Source: Ovoidimarina sp963698645
GTDB lineage: Bacteria; Pseudomonadota; Alphaproteobacteria; Rhodobacterales; Rhodobacteraceae
Reading direction: 5' to 3'
Assembly: GCA_963698645.1 (NCBI GenBank)
Contig: CAVORP010000009.1
Location: 124,001-188,000 of the forward strand
DNA: 64,000 bases
Below are positions 49,050 through 58,222 of the stretch, piece after piece. Within the stretch, counting starts at the first letter, position 1, and each line of letters starts with the position of its first letter. A model generated the notes under the pieces. The model was not told the DNA's origin and did no database searches. It saw only the letters and a program-made list of their open reading frames with translations. The position numbers and the translations under genes were made by a program.

Positions 49050-49894
49050 GCGCGATCGACGACCTGCCGCCGCTGCGCGAGGTGATCGCGACCCATGGGC
49101 TGAGCGCGAAGAAGGCGCTGGGCCAGAACTTCCTTCTCGACCTGAACCTGACGGCGAAGATCGCGCGGGCGGCGGGCGATCTGACGGGATCGGACATTCT
49201 GGAGATCGGCCCCGGCCCCGGGGGGCTGACGCGCGGGCTGTTGGCCGAGGGCGCGCGCCATGTGGTGGCGGTGGAGAAGGATCCGCGCTGTCTTCCGGCG
49301 CTTGCAGAGATCGCGGCGGCCTATCCGGGCCGGCTGACGGTGATCGAGGGCGATGCGCTGGGGATGGACCTGTCGGGCTATCTGACGCCGCCGGTGCGGA
49401 TCGCGGCGAACCTGCCCTATAACGTGGGAACCGAGCTTTTGACCCGCTGGCTGGACCCGCCCGTCTGGCCGCCGTTCTGGGACAGCATGACGCTTATGTT
49501 CCAGCGCGAGGTGGCGGAGCGGATCATCGCCGGGCCGGGATCGAAGGCCTATGGGCGCCTGTCGGTGCTGGCGGGTTGGCGGACCGATGCGCAGATCGTC
49601 ATGGAACTGCCGCCAGAGGCATTCACGCCGCCGCCCAAGGTGCGCTCGGCGGTGGTGCGGCTGACACGGCTGGACCAACCGCGGTTTCCTGCGGATGCAA
49701 AGGTGCTGACGGGGGTTGTGAAGGCCGCGTTCGGGCAGCGTCGCAAGATGCTTCGGGCGGCGCTCAAGGGGCTCGCCCCCGATATCGAGGCGCGGATCAC
49801 CGCGGCGGGTCTGAAGCCCACGGCGCGGGCCGAGGAGATATCTATCGAAGGGTTCTGCGCGCTCGCACGCGAGATGGCGCGCGCGCAGAACTGA
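49046..49894 (+). CDS. rsmA: 16S rRNA dimethyladenosine transferase
   Basis: 282 residues with a GTG start overlapping the pdxA stop. It dimethylates two adjacent adenines near the 3' end of 16S rRNA. Landmarks: SAKKALGQNFLLDLNLTAKI, motif I ILEIGPGPGGLTRGLLAEGA, motif IV NLPYNVGTELLTRWLD and FTPPPKVRSAVVRLTR. Last gene of the operon. Confidence 0.95.
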   Translation: MSAIDDLPPLREVIATHGLSAKKALGQNFLLDLNLTAKIARAAGDLTGSDILEIGPGPGGLTRGLLAEGARHVVAVEKDPRCLPALAEIAAAYPGRLTVIEGDALGMDLSGYLTPPVRIAANLPYNVGTELLTRWLDPPVWPPFWDSMTLMFQREVAERIIAGPGSKAYGRLSVLAGWRTDAQIVMELPPEAFTPPPKVRSAVVRLTRLDQPRFPADAKVLTGVVKAAFGQRRKMLRAALKGLAPDIEARITAAGLKPTARAEEISIEGFCALAREMARAQN

Positions 49895-49926
49895 TAGGAA
49901 ATTGATCCCTTTCGGGCGGGGCGGCG

Positions 49927-50610
49927 TTACTCTGCCGCCTTGGGCGCATCCGACGCGCCATCGCCCGAGGGCGCATCACCGGAAGGCGCATCGCCGGAGA
50001 CGGGTTCCGTCACCTTGGGCTTGCGCGGGCGGCGTGGGCGCGAGGGCTTGCTTTCGGGTGTCTCGACAAGGCCGCTGTCGTCCGACGTACCGGTGTCGAT
50101 GACATCGGCGGACGTGCCGCCCGACCGGGCCGCCGCATCCGCATCGTCGCGATTGCCGCGATTGTCGGGCCGATTGTCGTAGCGATTATCGGAACGGTCG
50201 TCACCGCGATTGTCGGGCCGGTTATCGTCGCGCTTGTCGGAGCGGTCGTCGCCACGATTGTCAGACCGGTTCTCGCCACGGTTGTCGGGGCGATCCTGTT
50301 GCTGGTCGCGCCGCTGGGACTGTTCGCGTTCCTGCTGTTCGCGCCGCGCTTCCTGTTCGCGCATCGCCTCGCTCAGCATCCGCGTATAGTGCTCGGCGTG
50401 CTGCTGGAAATTCTCGAACGCCACCCGGTCATTCGACAACTGAGCATCGCGTGCCAACTGGTTGTACTTGTCGATGATCTGCTGGGGGGTGCCGCGCACC
50501 TTGCCTTCCGGCCCCGAACTGTCGAACACCCGATTGACGATATTGCCCATCGAGCGGTTACTGTTGCTGCGGTTCGACTTTGACCGCGAACGTGGCTTCG
50601 AAGATCTCAT
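49927..50610 (-). CDS. DUF4167 protein with disordered Asn/Asp/Arg repeats
   Basis: 227 residues. The N-terminal 80 residues match DUF4167 of alphaproteobacteria (RSNSNRSMGNIVNRVFDSSG, QIIDKYNQLARDAQLSNDRV, FQQHAEHYTRM). The middle (about 105-155) is a low-complexity run of DNRGDDRSDN-type repeats and the C-terminus is basic then acidic. The long disordered tail suggests RNA or polymer binding. Function unknown. Confidence 0.85.
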   Translation of the reverse strand: MRSSKPRSRSKSNRSNSNRSMGNIVNRVFDSSGPEGKVRGTPQQIIDKYNQLARDAQLSNDRVAFENFQQHAEHYTRMLSEAMREQEARREQQEREQSQRRDQQQDRPDNRGENRSDNRGDDRSDKRDDNRPDNRGDDRSDNRYDNRPDNRGNRDDADAAARSGGTSADVIDTGTSDDSGLVETPESKPSRPRRPRKPKVTEPVSGDAPSGDAPSGDGASDAPKAAE

Positions 50611-50840
50611 GTGGTTTGGTTTCCGGCCTTTATGGCTGTTCCTGCAGCGTCGCCCTTACCCCTGCGTGGTCTTGCAAAGACCCCCCGGACGCTGCGATGT
50701 TCTGACGAATGGCGTGGGGGATATGGAAGCGATCCCACCGGTTACGCATTTTTCAGTAAGCATGGGCCACCGCAGTTGACAAGCAGAAAGTGCCGAAAGC
50801 GGGGCAAAAAACGCACCAAAACGCGTAAATTTCGCATCTC

Positions 50841-51695
50841 TCAAAGGGACGGCGCCATGGCGCTTACGACTCTGTCCCTGCCATCCATGTCGGGATGGAC
50901 CGCGACGGATACAAGCCCCGCGGCGTGAAAGACCCCGGTGACATAGGCGCCCTGGGTCGGGCCGATCTCGACCAGAAGCCGCCCTCCGGGGGTGAGATAT
51001 GCCAGCGCGTCGCGGGCGATCGCGCGATACGCGGTCAGCCCGTCGGCATCGTCGGTGAGCGCGCCGCGCGGCTCCCAGTTGCGTACCTCGGGGTCGAGCC
51101 CCGCCATCTCGGCGGCCGCGATATAGGGCGGGTTCGACACGATGAGGTCGAAGCGCCCGGAAATGCCGTCGAACCAGTTGGCAACGCAGAACTGCGCCCG
51201 GTCCGAGACATCGAGCGCGATGGCATTGGCCTGTGCCATGACCGGAGCCGCGGGAGAGATATCGGTGCCGGTCCCGATTGCGCCCGGGCGTTCGGCCAGA
51301 AGCGTGATGAGAATGCAGCCGGAGCCGGTGCCCAGATCAAGCACTGTCTCGAACGGATGCGACAGTGCCTCGGCGATCAGGGTTTCGGTCTCGGGCCGGG
51401 GGTCGAGCACGCTCTTGTCGATATGGAATTCGCGGCCCCAGAACATCCGCCGCCCGGTGATATGGCTGACGGGAATGCGGTCGATCCGCTTGCCGAGCGC
51501 GGCGTCGTAGAGCGCTGCGGCCTCGTCATCCAGAACCTCGGGGAGCGCCAGCGCCAGGCGCGCGGCGGGTTCGTTCATGGCCCATGACAGAAGGCGGCGG
51601 GCATCGCGTTCGGGCGTGGGCACCTGCGCCTCGCGGAGCGCGCGGGTGGCCTGCCGCAGCGCCTCGGCCCCGGTCATGCCCTCGATGATGATCAC
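50841..51695 (-). CDS. prmC: Release factor glutamine methyltransferase
   Basis: 284 residues. It methylates the Gln of the GGQ motif in release factors. The SAM motif is VLDLGTGSGCILITLLAERP and the catalytic NPPY sits in DLIVSNPPYIAAAEMAGLDP. The N-terminal helical domain (DARRLLSWAMNEPAARLAL) precedes it. The start overlaps the prfA stop by four bases, and prfA encodes its substrate. Confidence 0.94.
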   Translation of the reverse strand: MIIIEGMTGAEALRQATRALREAQVPTPERDARRLLSWAMNEPAARLALALPEVLDDEAAALYDAALGKRIDRIPVSHITGRRMFWGREFHIDKSVLDPRPETETLIAEALSHPFETVLDLGTGSGCILITLLAERPGAIGTGTDISPAAPVMAQANAIALDVSDRAQFCVANWFDGISGRFDLIVSNPPYIAAAEMAGLDPEVRNWEPRGALTDDADGLTAYRAIARDALAYLTPGGRLLVEIGPTQGAYVTGVFHAAGLVSVAVHPDMDGRDRVVSAMAPSL

Positions 51696-52747
51696 AGCCC
51701 CGCCTCGGACAGGCGGGTGGCCTGATCGTCCTCTGTGAGCGCGTCGATCACCTCGTCGAGGTCACCCTGCATGATCTGGTCGAGCCGGTAGAGCGTGAGG
51801 TTGATCCGGTGGTCGGTCATCCGTCCCTGCGGAAAATTGTAGGTTCGGATCCGCTCTGAACGGTCGCCCGACCCCACCTGGCTTTTGCGGGTGGCGGCGC
51901 GTTCGTCATCGGCGCGCTGACGCTCCATGTCATAGAGTTTGGCCCGCAGATGCGCCATGGCGATGGCGCGGTTCTGGTGCTGGGATTTCTCGGAACTGGT
52001 GACCACGATCCCGGTGGGGATATGGGTGATGCGCACGGCGCTGTCGGTGGTGTTGACGTGCTGGCCACCCGCGCCGCTGGAGCGCATGGTGTCGATCCGG
52101 ATATCGGTGGCGGGTATGTCGATATCCACCTCTTCGGCCTCGGGAAGCACCGCGACGGTGGCCGCCGATGTGTGGATGCGCCCGCCCGATTCCGTGCTGG
52201 GCACGCGCTGTACCCGGTGGACGCCGGATTCGTATTTGAGCCGGGCAAAGACCCCCTGCCCGCGCACCGTCGCCACGACCTCGCGGATGCCACCCAGCTC
52301 GCTTTCCGACAGTTCGATGATCTCGAAATTCCAGCCGCGGCTTTCGGCATAGCGCTGATACATCCGCAGGAGATCGCCCGCGAAAAGCGCGGCCTCGTCG
52401 CCGCCGGTGCCGGGACGGATCTCGAGGATCGCGGGGCGCGCGTCGGCGGCATCCCTGGGCAGGAGTGCCAGGCGAAGCTCCTGTTCGACCTCGGGAAGGC
52501 GGGCGCGCAGGGCGGGAAGTTCCTCTTCCGCCAGATCTTTCATTTCCGGATCGGCCAGCATCGCCTCGGCCTCGCCGATATCGGACAGCGTCTTGCGGTA
52601 CTCCGTGACCGTGGCCACGACCGGTTTCAGTTCCGCGTATTCCCGGGCCAGCGCCGCGATTTCATCGCCATTCGCGCCAGAAGACATCTTCGCCTCGAGA
52701 TACTCGAAACGTTCGGTGATCTGCGCAAGTCTGTCCAAAGGAACCAT
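51692..52747 (-). CDS. prfA: Peptide chain release factor 1
   Basis: 351 residues, intact. The GGQ peptidyl-hydrolysis loop is SSGAGGQHVNTTDSAVRITH, about residue 230. The codon-recognition region holds RVPSTESGGRIHTSAATVAV, and the N-terminal GTGGDEAALF is normal. It releases at UAA and UAG. Co-transcribed with prmC. Confidence 0.95.
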   Translation of the reverse strand: MVPLDRLAQITERFEYLEAKMSSGANGDEIAALAREYAELKPVVATVTEYRKTLSDIGEAEAMLADPEMKDLAEEELPALRARLPEVEQELRLALLPRDAADARPAILEIRPGTGGDEAALFAGDLLRMYQRYAESRGWNFEIIELSESELGGIREVVATVRGQGVFARLKYESGVHRVQRVPSTESGGRIHTSAATVAVLPEAEEVDIDIPATDIRIDTMRSSGAGGQHVNTTDSAVRITHIPTGIVVTSSEKSQHQNRAIAMAHLRAKLYDMERQRADDERAATRKSQVGSGDRSERIRTYNFPQGRMTDHRINLTLYRLDQIMQGDLDEVIDALTEDDQATRLSEAGL

Positions 52748-52778
52748 GGCGGTGCTGTTGCCTATTGGCGCCCGTGCG

Positions 52779-53261
52779 TCAAGGAGAAGCAGACCGATCC
52801 GGCGGCAAAGGCAGGTCCAGCGCGGCGATCCAGCGGGTGACGCGCGCGGCGTTCACGCCCCAGTCGTTGCGGCCGATGACCTGGCGGCTGCGGATCAGGA
52901 TCATGGTGCCGTCGCCATCGGGGCGGGCGGCAAGCGTCACGAGGTCGGGAAAGCCCCAGAATGCCGTGCGGATGACATAGGTGAGTTGGCCGTCTTCCAG
53001 ACGTCCGGCAAGGACGCGGCTGCGCGGCTCGGCCCGGATCACGCCGTCGAACCGGGCCAGCGCCGCAGCGGGATCGGAGGCCATGGGGACCGCCGCCTGC
53101 GCCCCGGAGGAGATGACCCAGAGGCCCGGTCCGGGCTCCGGCATCACCGGTTCACGATTCGCCTGTTCGGGGTCAATGGGGACAAGGCGGACATATGCCT
53201 GCAGCGCGGCAAGTCCGATAAGGCCGAGGACGGCGATGATGAGAAGGGTCTTCATCCCCAT
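52779..53261 (-). CDS. DUF1499 domain protein
   Basis: 160 residues, or 158 from the second ATG at 53255. One N-terminal membrane helix (TLLIIAVLGLIGLAALQAYV) anchors a small domain with the DUF1499 pattern (LEDGQLTYVIRTAFWGFPDL, DGTMILIRSRQVIGRNDWGV). It is 31 bases beyond the prfA start on the same strand. Function unknown. Confidence 0.78.
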   Translation of the reverse strand: MGMKTLLIIAVLGLIGLAALQAYVRLVPIDPEQANREPVMPEPGPGLWVISSGAQAAVPMASDPAAALARFDGVIRAEPRSRVLAGRLEDGQLTYVIRTAFWGFPDLVTLAARPDGDGTMILIRSRQVIGRNDWGVNAARVTRWIAALDLPLPPDRSASP

Positions 53262-53290
53262 TATCTATGCGCGCAACGTGCCGCGACAAG

Positions 53291-54256
53291 TCATCCCTGC
53301 CGCTTGTTCCACGCCCAGAGACAAAGAATTTCATAGGCGACATGCGCCCCGGCCACGGCGGTGATCCCCGCCGGGTCGAAGGGCGGAGAGACCTCGACGA
53401 TATCGCCGCCCAGAACGTTGATCCCGGCGACGTCGCGCAAGAGCCGCGCGGCCTGCGCCGAACTGAGCCCGCCCCAGACCGGCGTGCCGGTGCCGGGCGC
53501 ATAGGCCGGGTCGAGGCAATCGATATCGAAGGTGAGGTAGGTCGGACGGTCGCCCAGAACCTCGCGGATCTCGGCGGCGACGGCGGTGGTCCCACGCTCG
53601 TGCACCGCGCGGGCGTCGATGATGTGGAAGCCCAGCGGATCGGGATTGTCGGTGCGGATGCCGACCTGAACGCTGGTCTTGTCGTCGATCAACCCCTCTT
53701 TCACGGCCTTGTAGAAGATCGTGCCATGGTCGATCCGGGTTGTGTCGTTGTCTTCCCAGGTATCGGTATGAGCGTCGAATTGCAGGAGTGATATCGGCCC
53801 GAACTTTGCCGCGTAAGCCCTTAGGATCGGGAGCGAAATCGAGTGGTCTCCTCCAAGGCAGATTGTGGATGCCCCGGCCGCGAGGATCGTCTCGATATGG
53901 GCGGTGAGCGCCGCCGGAAAATCGGGAACACTGGCATAGTCGAAGGCGATATCGCCGTAATCGACCACGGTGAACTCCGAGAGCGGATCGAACCCCCAGC
54001 CATAGGGCGCGTCAAATGCCTGAAGCGTCGCGGCCTCGCGGATCGCGCGGGGGCCAAGCCGGGTGCCGGGCCGGTTCGTCACCGCCTGATCGAAGGGAAT
54101 TCCGGTGACCGCCAGATCGACGCCTGTCAGGTCCTTCGTATAGCGCCGCCGCAGAAAGGAGGTGGCACCGGCAAAGGCGTTTTCATAGGCAAGGCCGCGC
54201 GGATCGGAACGGGTGAAGGCTGCGTCGATCTCGCGTTTCGCGTCTTCCAGGGCCAT
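53291..54256 (-). CDS. speB: Agmatinase / ureohydrolase
   Basis: 321 residues. The two-manganese ureohydrolase motifs are complete: ICLGGDHSISLPIL, LLQFDAHTDTWEDN and YLTFDIDCLDPAYAPGTGTP, with a later GGDIVEVSPPFDP. Agmatinase converts agmatine to putrescine and urea. No arginine decarboxylase gene adjoins, so a guanidino-acid hydrolase is possible. Confidence 0.88.
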   Translation of the reverse strand: MALEDAKREIDAAFTRSDPRGLAYENAFAGATSFLRRRYTKDLTGVDLAVTGIPFDQAVTNRPGTRLGPRAIREAATLQAFDAPYGWGFDPLSEFTVVDYGDIAFDYASVPDFPAALTAHIETILAAGASTICLGGDHSISLPILRAYAAKFGPISLLQFDAHTDTWEDNDTTRIDHGTIFYKAVKEGLIDDKTSVQVGIRTDNPDPLGFHIIDARAVHERGTTAVAAEIREVLGDRPTYLTFDIDCLDPAYAPGTGTPVWGGLSSAQAARLLRDVAGINVLGGDIVEVSPPFDPAGITAVAGAHVAYEILCLWAWNKRQG

Positions 54257-54438
54257 TTTGAAACCTTTTCTATATCTTGCAGTGCGTTATGCGGTCAAAG
54301 CCATGTGGATCATGTCGCTCTGGGCGGGCTCGACACCGCCCGGATAGAGAACGCCTCTCAACGAACCGGGTCAAGGGGCGGTAGACTTTTGCCCCGCCGC
54401 CGTGGCACATCGCGGGGATCCACAATGCCGGTGAGCCC

Positions 54439-55251
54439 ATGCCAGAGCCTGACCCGACGCCCGATATCATCCATGACCCCGAGGGCGGAATTCCCCGGCT
54501 TCTGGAGATCATGCGGCGGCTGCGCGACCCGGAGACCGGCTGTCCGTGGGATATCGAGCAGGATTTCGCATCGATTGCCCCCTACACGATCGAAGAGGCC
54601 CATGAGGTGGCCGATGCCATTGCGCGCGCGGATTGGGAGGATCTGAAGGGCGAGTTGGGCGACCTTCTGTTGCAGACGGTCTATCACAGCCAGATGGCGG
54701 ATGAGGCGGGGCTGTTCGGGTTCGACGCGGTGGTGCGTGCGATCGCCGACAAGATGGTGGCGCGGCACCCCCATGTCTTTGGCGATGAGAGCCGCGACAA
54801 GAGCGCCGATCAGCAGACCCGCGACTGGGAGGCCGCGAAGGCCCGCGAACGGGGGGCGGCGGGCACGCTCGATGGTGTGGCACTTGGCCTTCCCGCACTT
54901 CTGCGCGCGGTGAAGCTTCAGAAACGCGCGGCGCGGGTGGGGTTCGACTGGCCCTCGACCGAAGAGGTTCTGGACAAGGTGGCCGAGGAGATGGCCGAGT
55001 TACGCGCCGCGACCGATCCTGCGCACCGGGCCGAGGAGTTCGGCGACCTTCTGTTCGTGATGGCCAATCTGGCGCGGCACATGGAGATCGATCCGGAGGC
55101 GGCGTTGCGGGCCGCGAATGCGAAATTCACACGCCGGTTCAAGGCGATAGAAGTTGCATTGGAAGCACGGGGCAAGCGCCCCGAGGACAGCGACCTGGCG
55201 GAAATGGATGCGCTCTGGGATGCGGCGAAGGCGGCGGAAAGGGGCGATTAG
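54439..55251 (+). CDS. mazG: Nucleoside triphosphate pyrophosphohydrolase
   Basis: 270 residues with two MazG domains. The first has LRDPETGCPWDIEQDF and the metal-binding EEAHEVADAI with ELGDLLLQTVYHSQMA. The second has EEMAELRAATD and EEFGDLLFVMANLARH. It hydrolyses non-canonical or excess NTPs to NMP and pyrophosphate. It is alone in its strand context. Confidence 0.93.
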   Translation: MPEPDPTPDIIHDPEGGIPRLLEIMRRLRDPETGCPWDIEQDFASIAPYTIEEAHEVADAIARADWEDLKGELGDLLLQTVYHSQMADEAGLFGFDAVVRAIADKMVARHPHVFGDESRDKSADQQTRDWEAAKARERGAAGTLDGVALGLPALLRAVKLQKRAARVGFDWPSTEEVLDKVAEEMAELRAATDPAHRAEEFGDLLFVMANLARHMEIDPEAALRAANAKFTRRFKAIEVALEARGKRPEDSDLAEMDALWDAAKAAERGD

Positions 55252-55306
55252 GGGCCTGTCTGCCGGCAGGGCGCGGGACGCGGCCGATGCGGGCCTGTCG
55301 GATCAT

Positions 55307-55936
55307 CTATCCGTCCCAGTGATAGACTTTCCCGCCATTCCGCACCCAGTTTTCGGCCTCGGGCCAGACCGTGACATTGTAGGACCCGGTATTCCGGGGC
55401 CGCTCAACCGTCTTGCCGTCAAGGGTGAACGGACCATCCCCCTGAATATCCCACGAGTTCATCGTCACTCCGCCCTTCTTCAGAATACGCTCGATCGATC
55501 TGACGAAGGTCAGGTACTCCTGCGGGTAGGTCTTGGTCTGCGTTCGCATGGCGCCCAGACGCCCCGGCACGATCCAGCGGTGATGGGCATCATACCACCG
55601 GGGACGCGTCCAGGTTATGACCGGCGTGCGTTCCATGTCGATCGCGGATTTCCAGTCGGCATTCGCCTCCTGATTCAATTTCAGCCCGACCCGGGCCTTT
55701 ACCGACATGTCTTCGGACCGATCGCCCAGCCGCATGATCGGTCCGAATTCCGGGGCCCAGAAACAGTACTCGTATCGCCAGGGACGTTGAAGGTCGCGCG
55801 ATTCCTTCGGCTCGGGCGTGCTCATGTCAGATGCGAAATCGGCTGGATCTTCGGGAGTTAACGGAACCAACCGAAACTCGTGCCGCAGAGTTTCAAGGAA
55901 GCGCCGCTCTTCCTCCGGAAACAGAACGTAGCGCAT
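55307..55936 (-). CDS. Hypothetical protein
   Basis: 209 residues from ATG 55936 after GAGGGATAGGCAAG. It has no signal peptide or membrane helix. Aromatic-rich segments recur (WRYEYCFWAPEFGPIMRLGD, TWTRPRWYDAHHRWIVPGRL, VTVWPEAENWVRNGGKVYHW). Local GC is a little lower than the operon genes. I recognise no family; a mobile or lineage-specific gene is likely. Confidence 0.6.
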   Translation of the reverse strand: MRYVLFPEEERRFLETLRHEFRLVPLTPEDPADFASDMSTPEPKESRDLQRPWRYEYCFWAPEFGPIMRLGDRSEDMSVKARVGLKLNQEANADWKSAIDMERTPVITWTRPRWYDAHHRWIVPGRLGAMRTQTKTYPQEYLTFVRSIERILKKGGVTMNSWDIQGDGPFTLDGKTVERPRNTGSYNVTVWPEAENWVRNGGKVYHWDG

Positions 55937-56247
55937 CTTGCCTATCCCTCTTCCGTGCATGGCGGGCGACATGGGGCATCTTCGGATCGAAACCATGCGG
56001 ACCGCGACAAGTGTCGGCGATGGCCCTCGGGAGATCAATTGCAACTCTTTCGGCATTGTGAAGATGCCATTCTCCTGATGGCAACGGCGGCTTGTCGGCG
56101 GTCAGGGCGATTCCCCGGTGCGGGTTTCGCCCCGCTTCTTGCGCCGCGCCGTCAACGCCTGCGAAGCGGACAAAAGACATATCTATTGACTTTGGCACAT
56201 ACGTGAACATAGCAAGAACAAATCCGTTGCCCGATCGGACGACCCGC

Positions 56248-56727
56248 ATGAACGAACCGGTTTCTGTTTCTCGCGATTTCGACTTTGAATTCGGCCAGTG
56301 GAGGGTGCGCCATCGGCGGCTCCGAGACCGACTGGTCGGGTGCGACGATTGGGAAACCTTTACCGGCACATCGGAAACGCGGCCCGTGCTTGGCGGCAAT
56401 GGGAATGTCGAAGACAACCTTCTCGATTTCCCAAGCGGCCCCTACCGCGCCATCGCGCTGCGGGCCTTCGACGTCGCGAAACAGACCTGGGCGATCTGGT
56501 GGTTGTCGGCCAACGACCCGCATCATCTCGACGTGCCGGTGATCGGCGCGTTCGATAACGGTGTCGGGTCGTTCTTTGCAGAGGAGACGCTTGGTGGGAA
56601 ACCCATCATCGTCCGGTTTCTCTGGCTTGGCACCGATACGGTGTCGCCAAGATGGGAACAGGCCATGTCGGACGATGGCGGCGCAACCTGGGAGACGAAC
56701 TGGACCATGGATTTCGAACGGGTGTAA
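56248..56727 (+). CDS. Hypothetical protein, DUF1579-like pattern
   Basis: 159 residues from ATG 56248. The start FDFEFGQWRVRHRRLRDRLV and the body (GNGNVEDNLLDFPSGPYRAI, WAIWWLSANDPHHLDVPVIG, GGATWETNWTMDFERV) follow the pattern of a small beta-barrel often annotated as DUF1579 or a SRPBCC-like protein. No signal peptide. Function unknown. Confidence 0.65.
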   Translation: MNEPVSVSRDFDFEFGQWRVRHRRLRDRLVGCDDWETFTGTSETRPVLGGNGNVEDNLLDFPSGPYRAIALRAFDVAKQTWAIWWLSANDPHHLDVPVIGAFDNGVGSFFAEETLGGKPIIVRFLWLGTDTVSPRWEQAMSDDGGATWETNWTMDFERV

Positions 56728-56760
56728 TGGCGGCGCGCCTACTCGTGCAACCTTGCGGCG

Positions 56761-57171
56761 TCAGGATCGGTCTACGGTGACGCCCCGGGCCGTCAGGATA
56801 GATTCGAAGCACCTGCTGGGCGGAATGTCGCCACTGAAGGTCGAGACCGCCCCGCCGTCGCGCAGGTGGATCACGACATCGGTGCTGTCGGACCAGTCCT
56901 TGATCTCGACGCGGGCAATCTCGGAGAGCGGAATCTCGCGCGGTTTGCGCCAGGGCGACAGGACGAGATGCCGATCGTCGACGCGCAGGCCCGAAATCGG
57001 ATTGGCCAGCAGAAGATAGGCCAGAGCGAGGCTTGTCGGCCCCCAGATCGCCCAGATGAACCAGGGCGCATCATGGGTGACCGCGAGCCAGAGCAGAACC
57101 GCCTGAATTGCCGCGATCAGCCAGACGATGCTGCGCCGGCCGGGGCAGCGATATTCATAGACCTCATTCAT
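56761..57171 (-). CDS. Membrane protein with PH-like C-terminal domain
   Basis: 136 residues. Two membrane helices (IVWLIAAIQAVLLWLAVTHD, FIWAIWGPTSLALAYLLLAN) are followed by a PH-like YdbT/bPH2-type fold (GLRVDDRHLVLSPWRKPREI, ARVEIKDWSDSTDVVIHLRD). Role unknown; probably an envelope protein. Confidence 0.65.
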   Translation of the reverse strand: MNEVYEYRCPGRRSIVWLIAAIQAVLLWLAVTHDAPWFIWAIWGPTSLALAYLLLANPISGLRVDDRHLVLSPWRKPREIPLSEIARVEIKDWSDSTDVVIHLRDGGAVSTFSGDIPPSRCFESILTARGVTVDRS

Positions 57172-57255
57172 GGGACCAGTGTAGCCCGGCGTTGTGGCAC
57201 CGTTATGGCGTTCAGGTCACTGGACAATGGCAAAGCCCGGGGGCAGGTTGCCGCC

Positions 57256-58194
57256 ATGACGCGCAAGATCATCATCGATACCGATCCGGGCCAGGATGAC
57301 GCCGTGGCGATCCTTCTGGCGCTTGCCAGCCCCGAGGAGATCGAGGTTCTGGGCATCACCGCGGTGGCGGGCAACGTGCCACTGCCGCTGACGCAGCGGA
57401 ATGCACGGATCGTCTGCGAACTGGCGGGGCACCGGGGCGTGCCGGTCTTTGCGGGCTGCGAAGCGCCCTTGGTCCGGAAACTCGTCACCGCCGAGCATGT
57501 CCATGGCAAGACCGGGCTGGACGGGCCGCAACTTCCCGACCCGACCATGCCGCTGCAGGCCGCCCATGCGGTCGATTTCATCATCGACACACTGCGCCGC
57601 GAGGCATCGGGGACGGTGACGCTTTGCCCCATCGGCCCGCTCACCAATATCGCCACCGCGTTTCGCCGCGCGCCCGAGATCGTCGGGCGGGTGCAGGAAA
57701 TCGTGCTGATGGGGGGTGCCTATTTCCAGGTGGGCAACATCACGCCCGCGGCAGAGTTCAACATTTATGTCGATCCCGAAGCCGCCGAAATCGTGTTCAA
57801 ATCCGGCGTTCCGATCACCGCGATGCCGCTCGATGTGACGCATCAGGCGCTGACCACCGCGGCCCATGTGCAGGGCTTTCGCGACATGGGCACCCATGTG
57901 GGGCGGATGGTGGCGGAATGGACCGATTTCTTCGAGCGGTTCGACAAGGAGAAATACGGAAGCGAGGGCGCGCCGCTCCATGATCCTTGCGTCATCGCCT
58001 ATCTGATCGAGCCGGAGATGTTCCGTGGCCGCCACGTGAACGTGGAGATCGAGACCGCGTCCGAGCTGACCCTTGGCATGACCGTGGCCGATTGGTGGGG
58101 CGTGACGGATCGGCCGAAAAATGCGCATTTCATGGGAACTGTGGATGCGAATGCCTATTTCAGGCTCCTGACCTCCCGCATCGCCCGGCTATGA
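57256..58194 (+). CDS. Inosine-uridine preferring nucleoside hydrolase
   Basis: 312 residues. The calcium site is IIIDTDPGQDDAVAILLALA (DTDPGxDDA), with EIVLMGGAYFQVGNITPAAE and HDPCVIAYLIEPE completing the active site. It splits nucleosides to base and ribose. The start is the ATG at 57256 after GGGGGCAGG. Confidence 0.9.
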   Translation: MTRKIIIDTDPGQDDAVAILLALASPEEIEVLGITAVAGNVPLPLTQRNARIVCELAGHRGVPVFAGCEAPLVRKLVTAEHVHGKTGLDGPQLPDPTMPLQAAHAVDFIIDTLRREASGTVTLCPIGPLTNIATAFRRAPEIVGRVQEIVLMGGAYFQVGNITPAAEFNIYVDPEAAEIVFKSGVPITAMPLDVTHQALTTAAHVQGFRDMGTHVGRMVAEWTDFFERFDKEKYGSEGAPLHDPCVIAYLIEPEMFRGRHVNVEIETASELTLGMTVADWWGVTDRPKNAHFMGTVDANAYFRLLTSRIARL

Positions 58195-58222
58195 CCGGGC
58201 CCCAAGCCGAAAGCCCTGCCCC

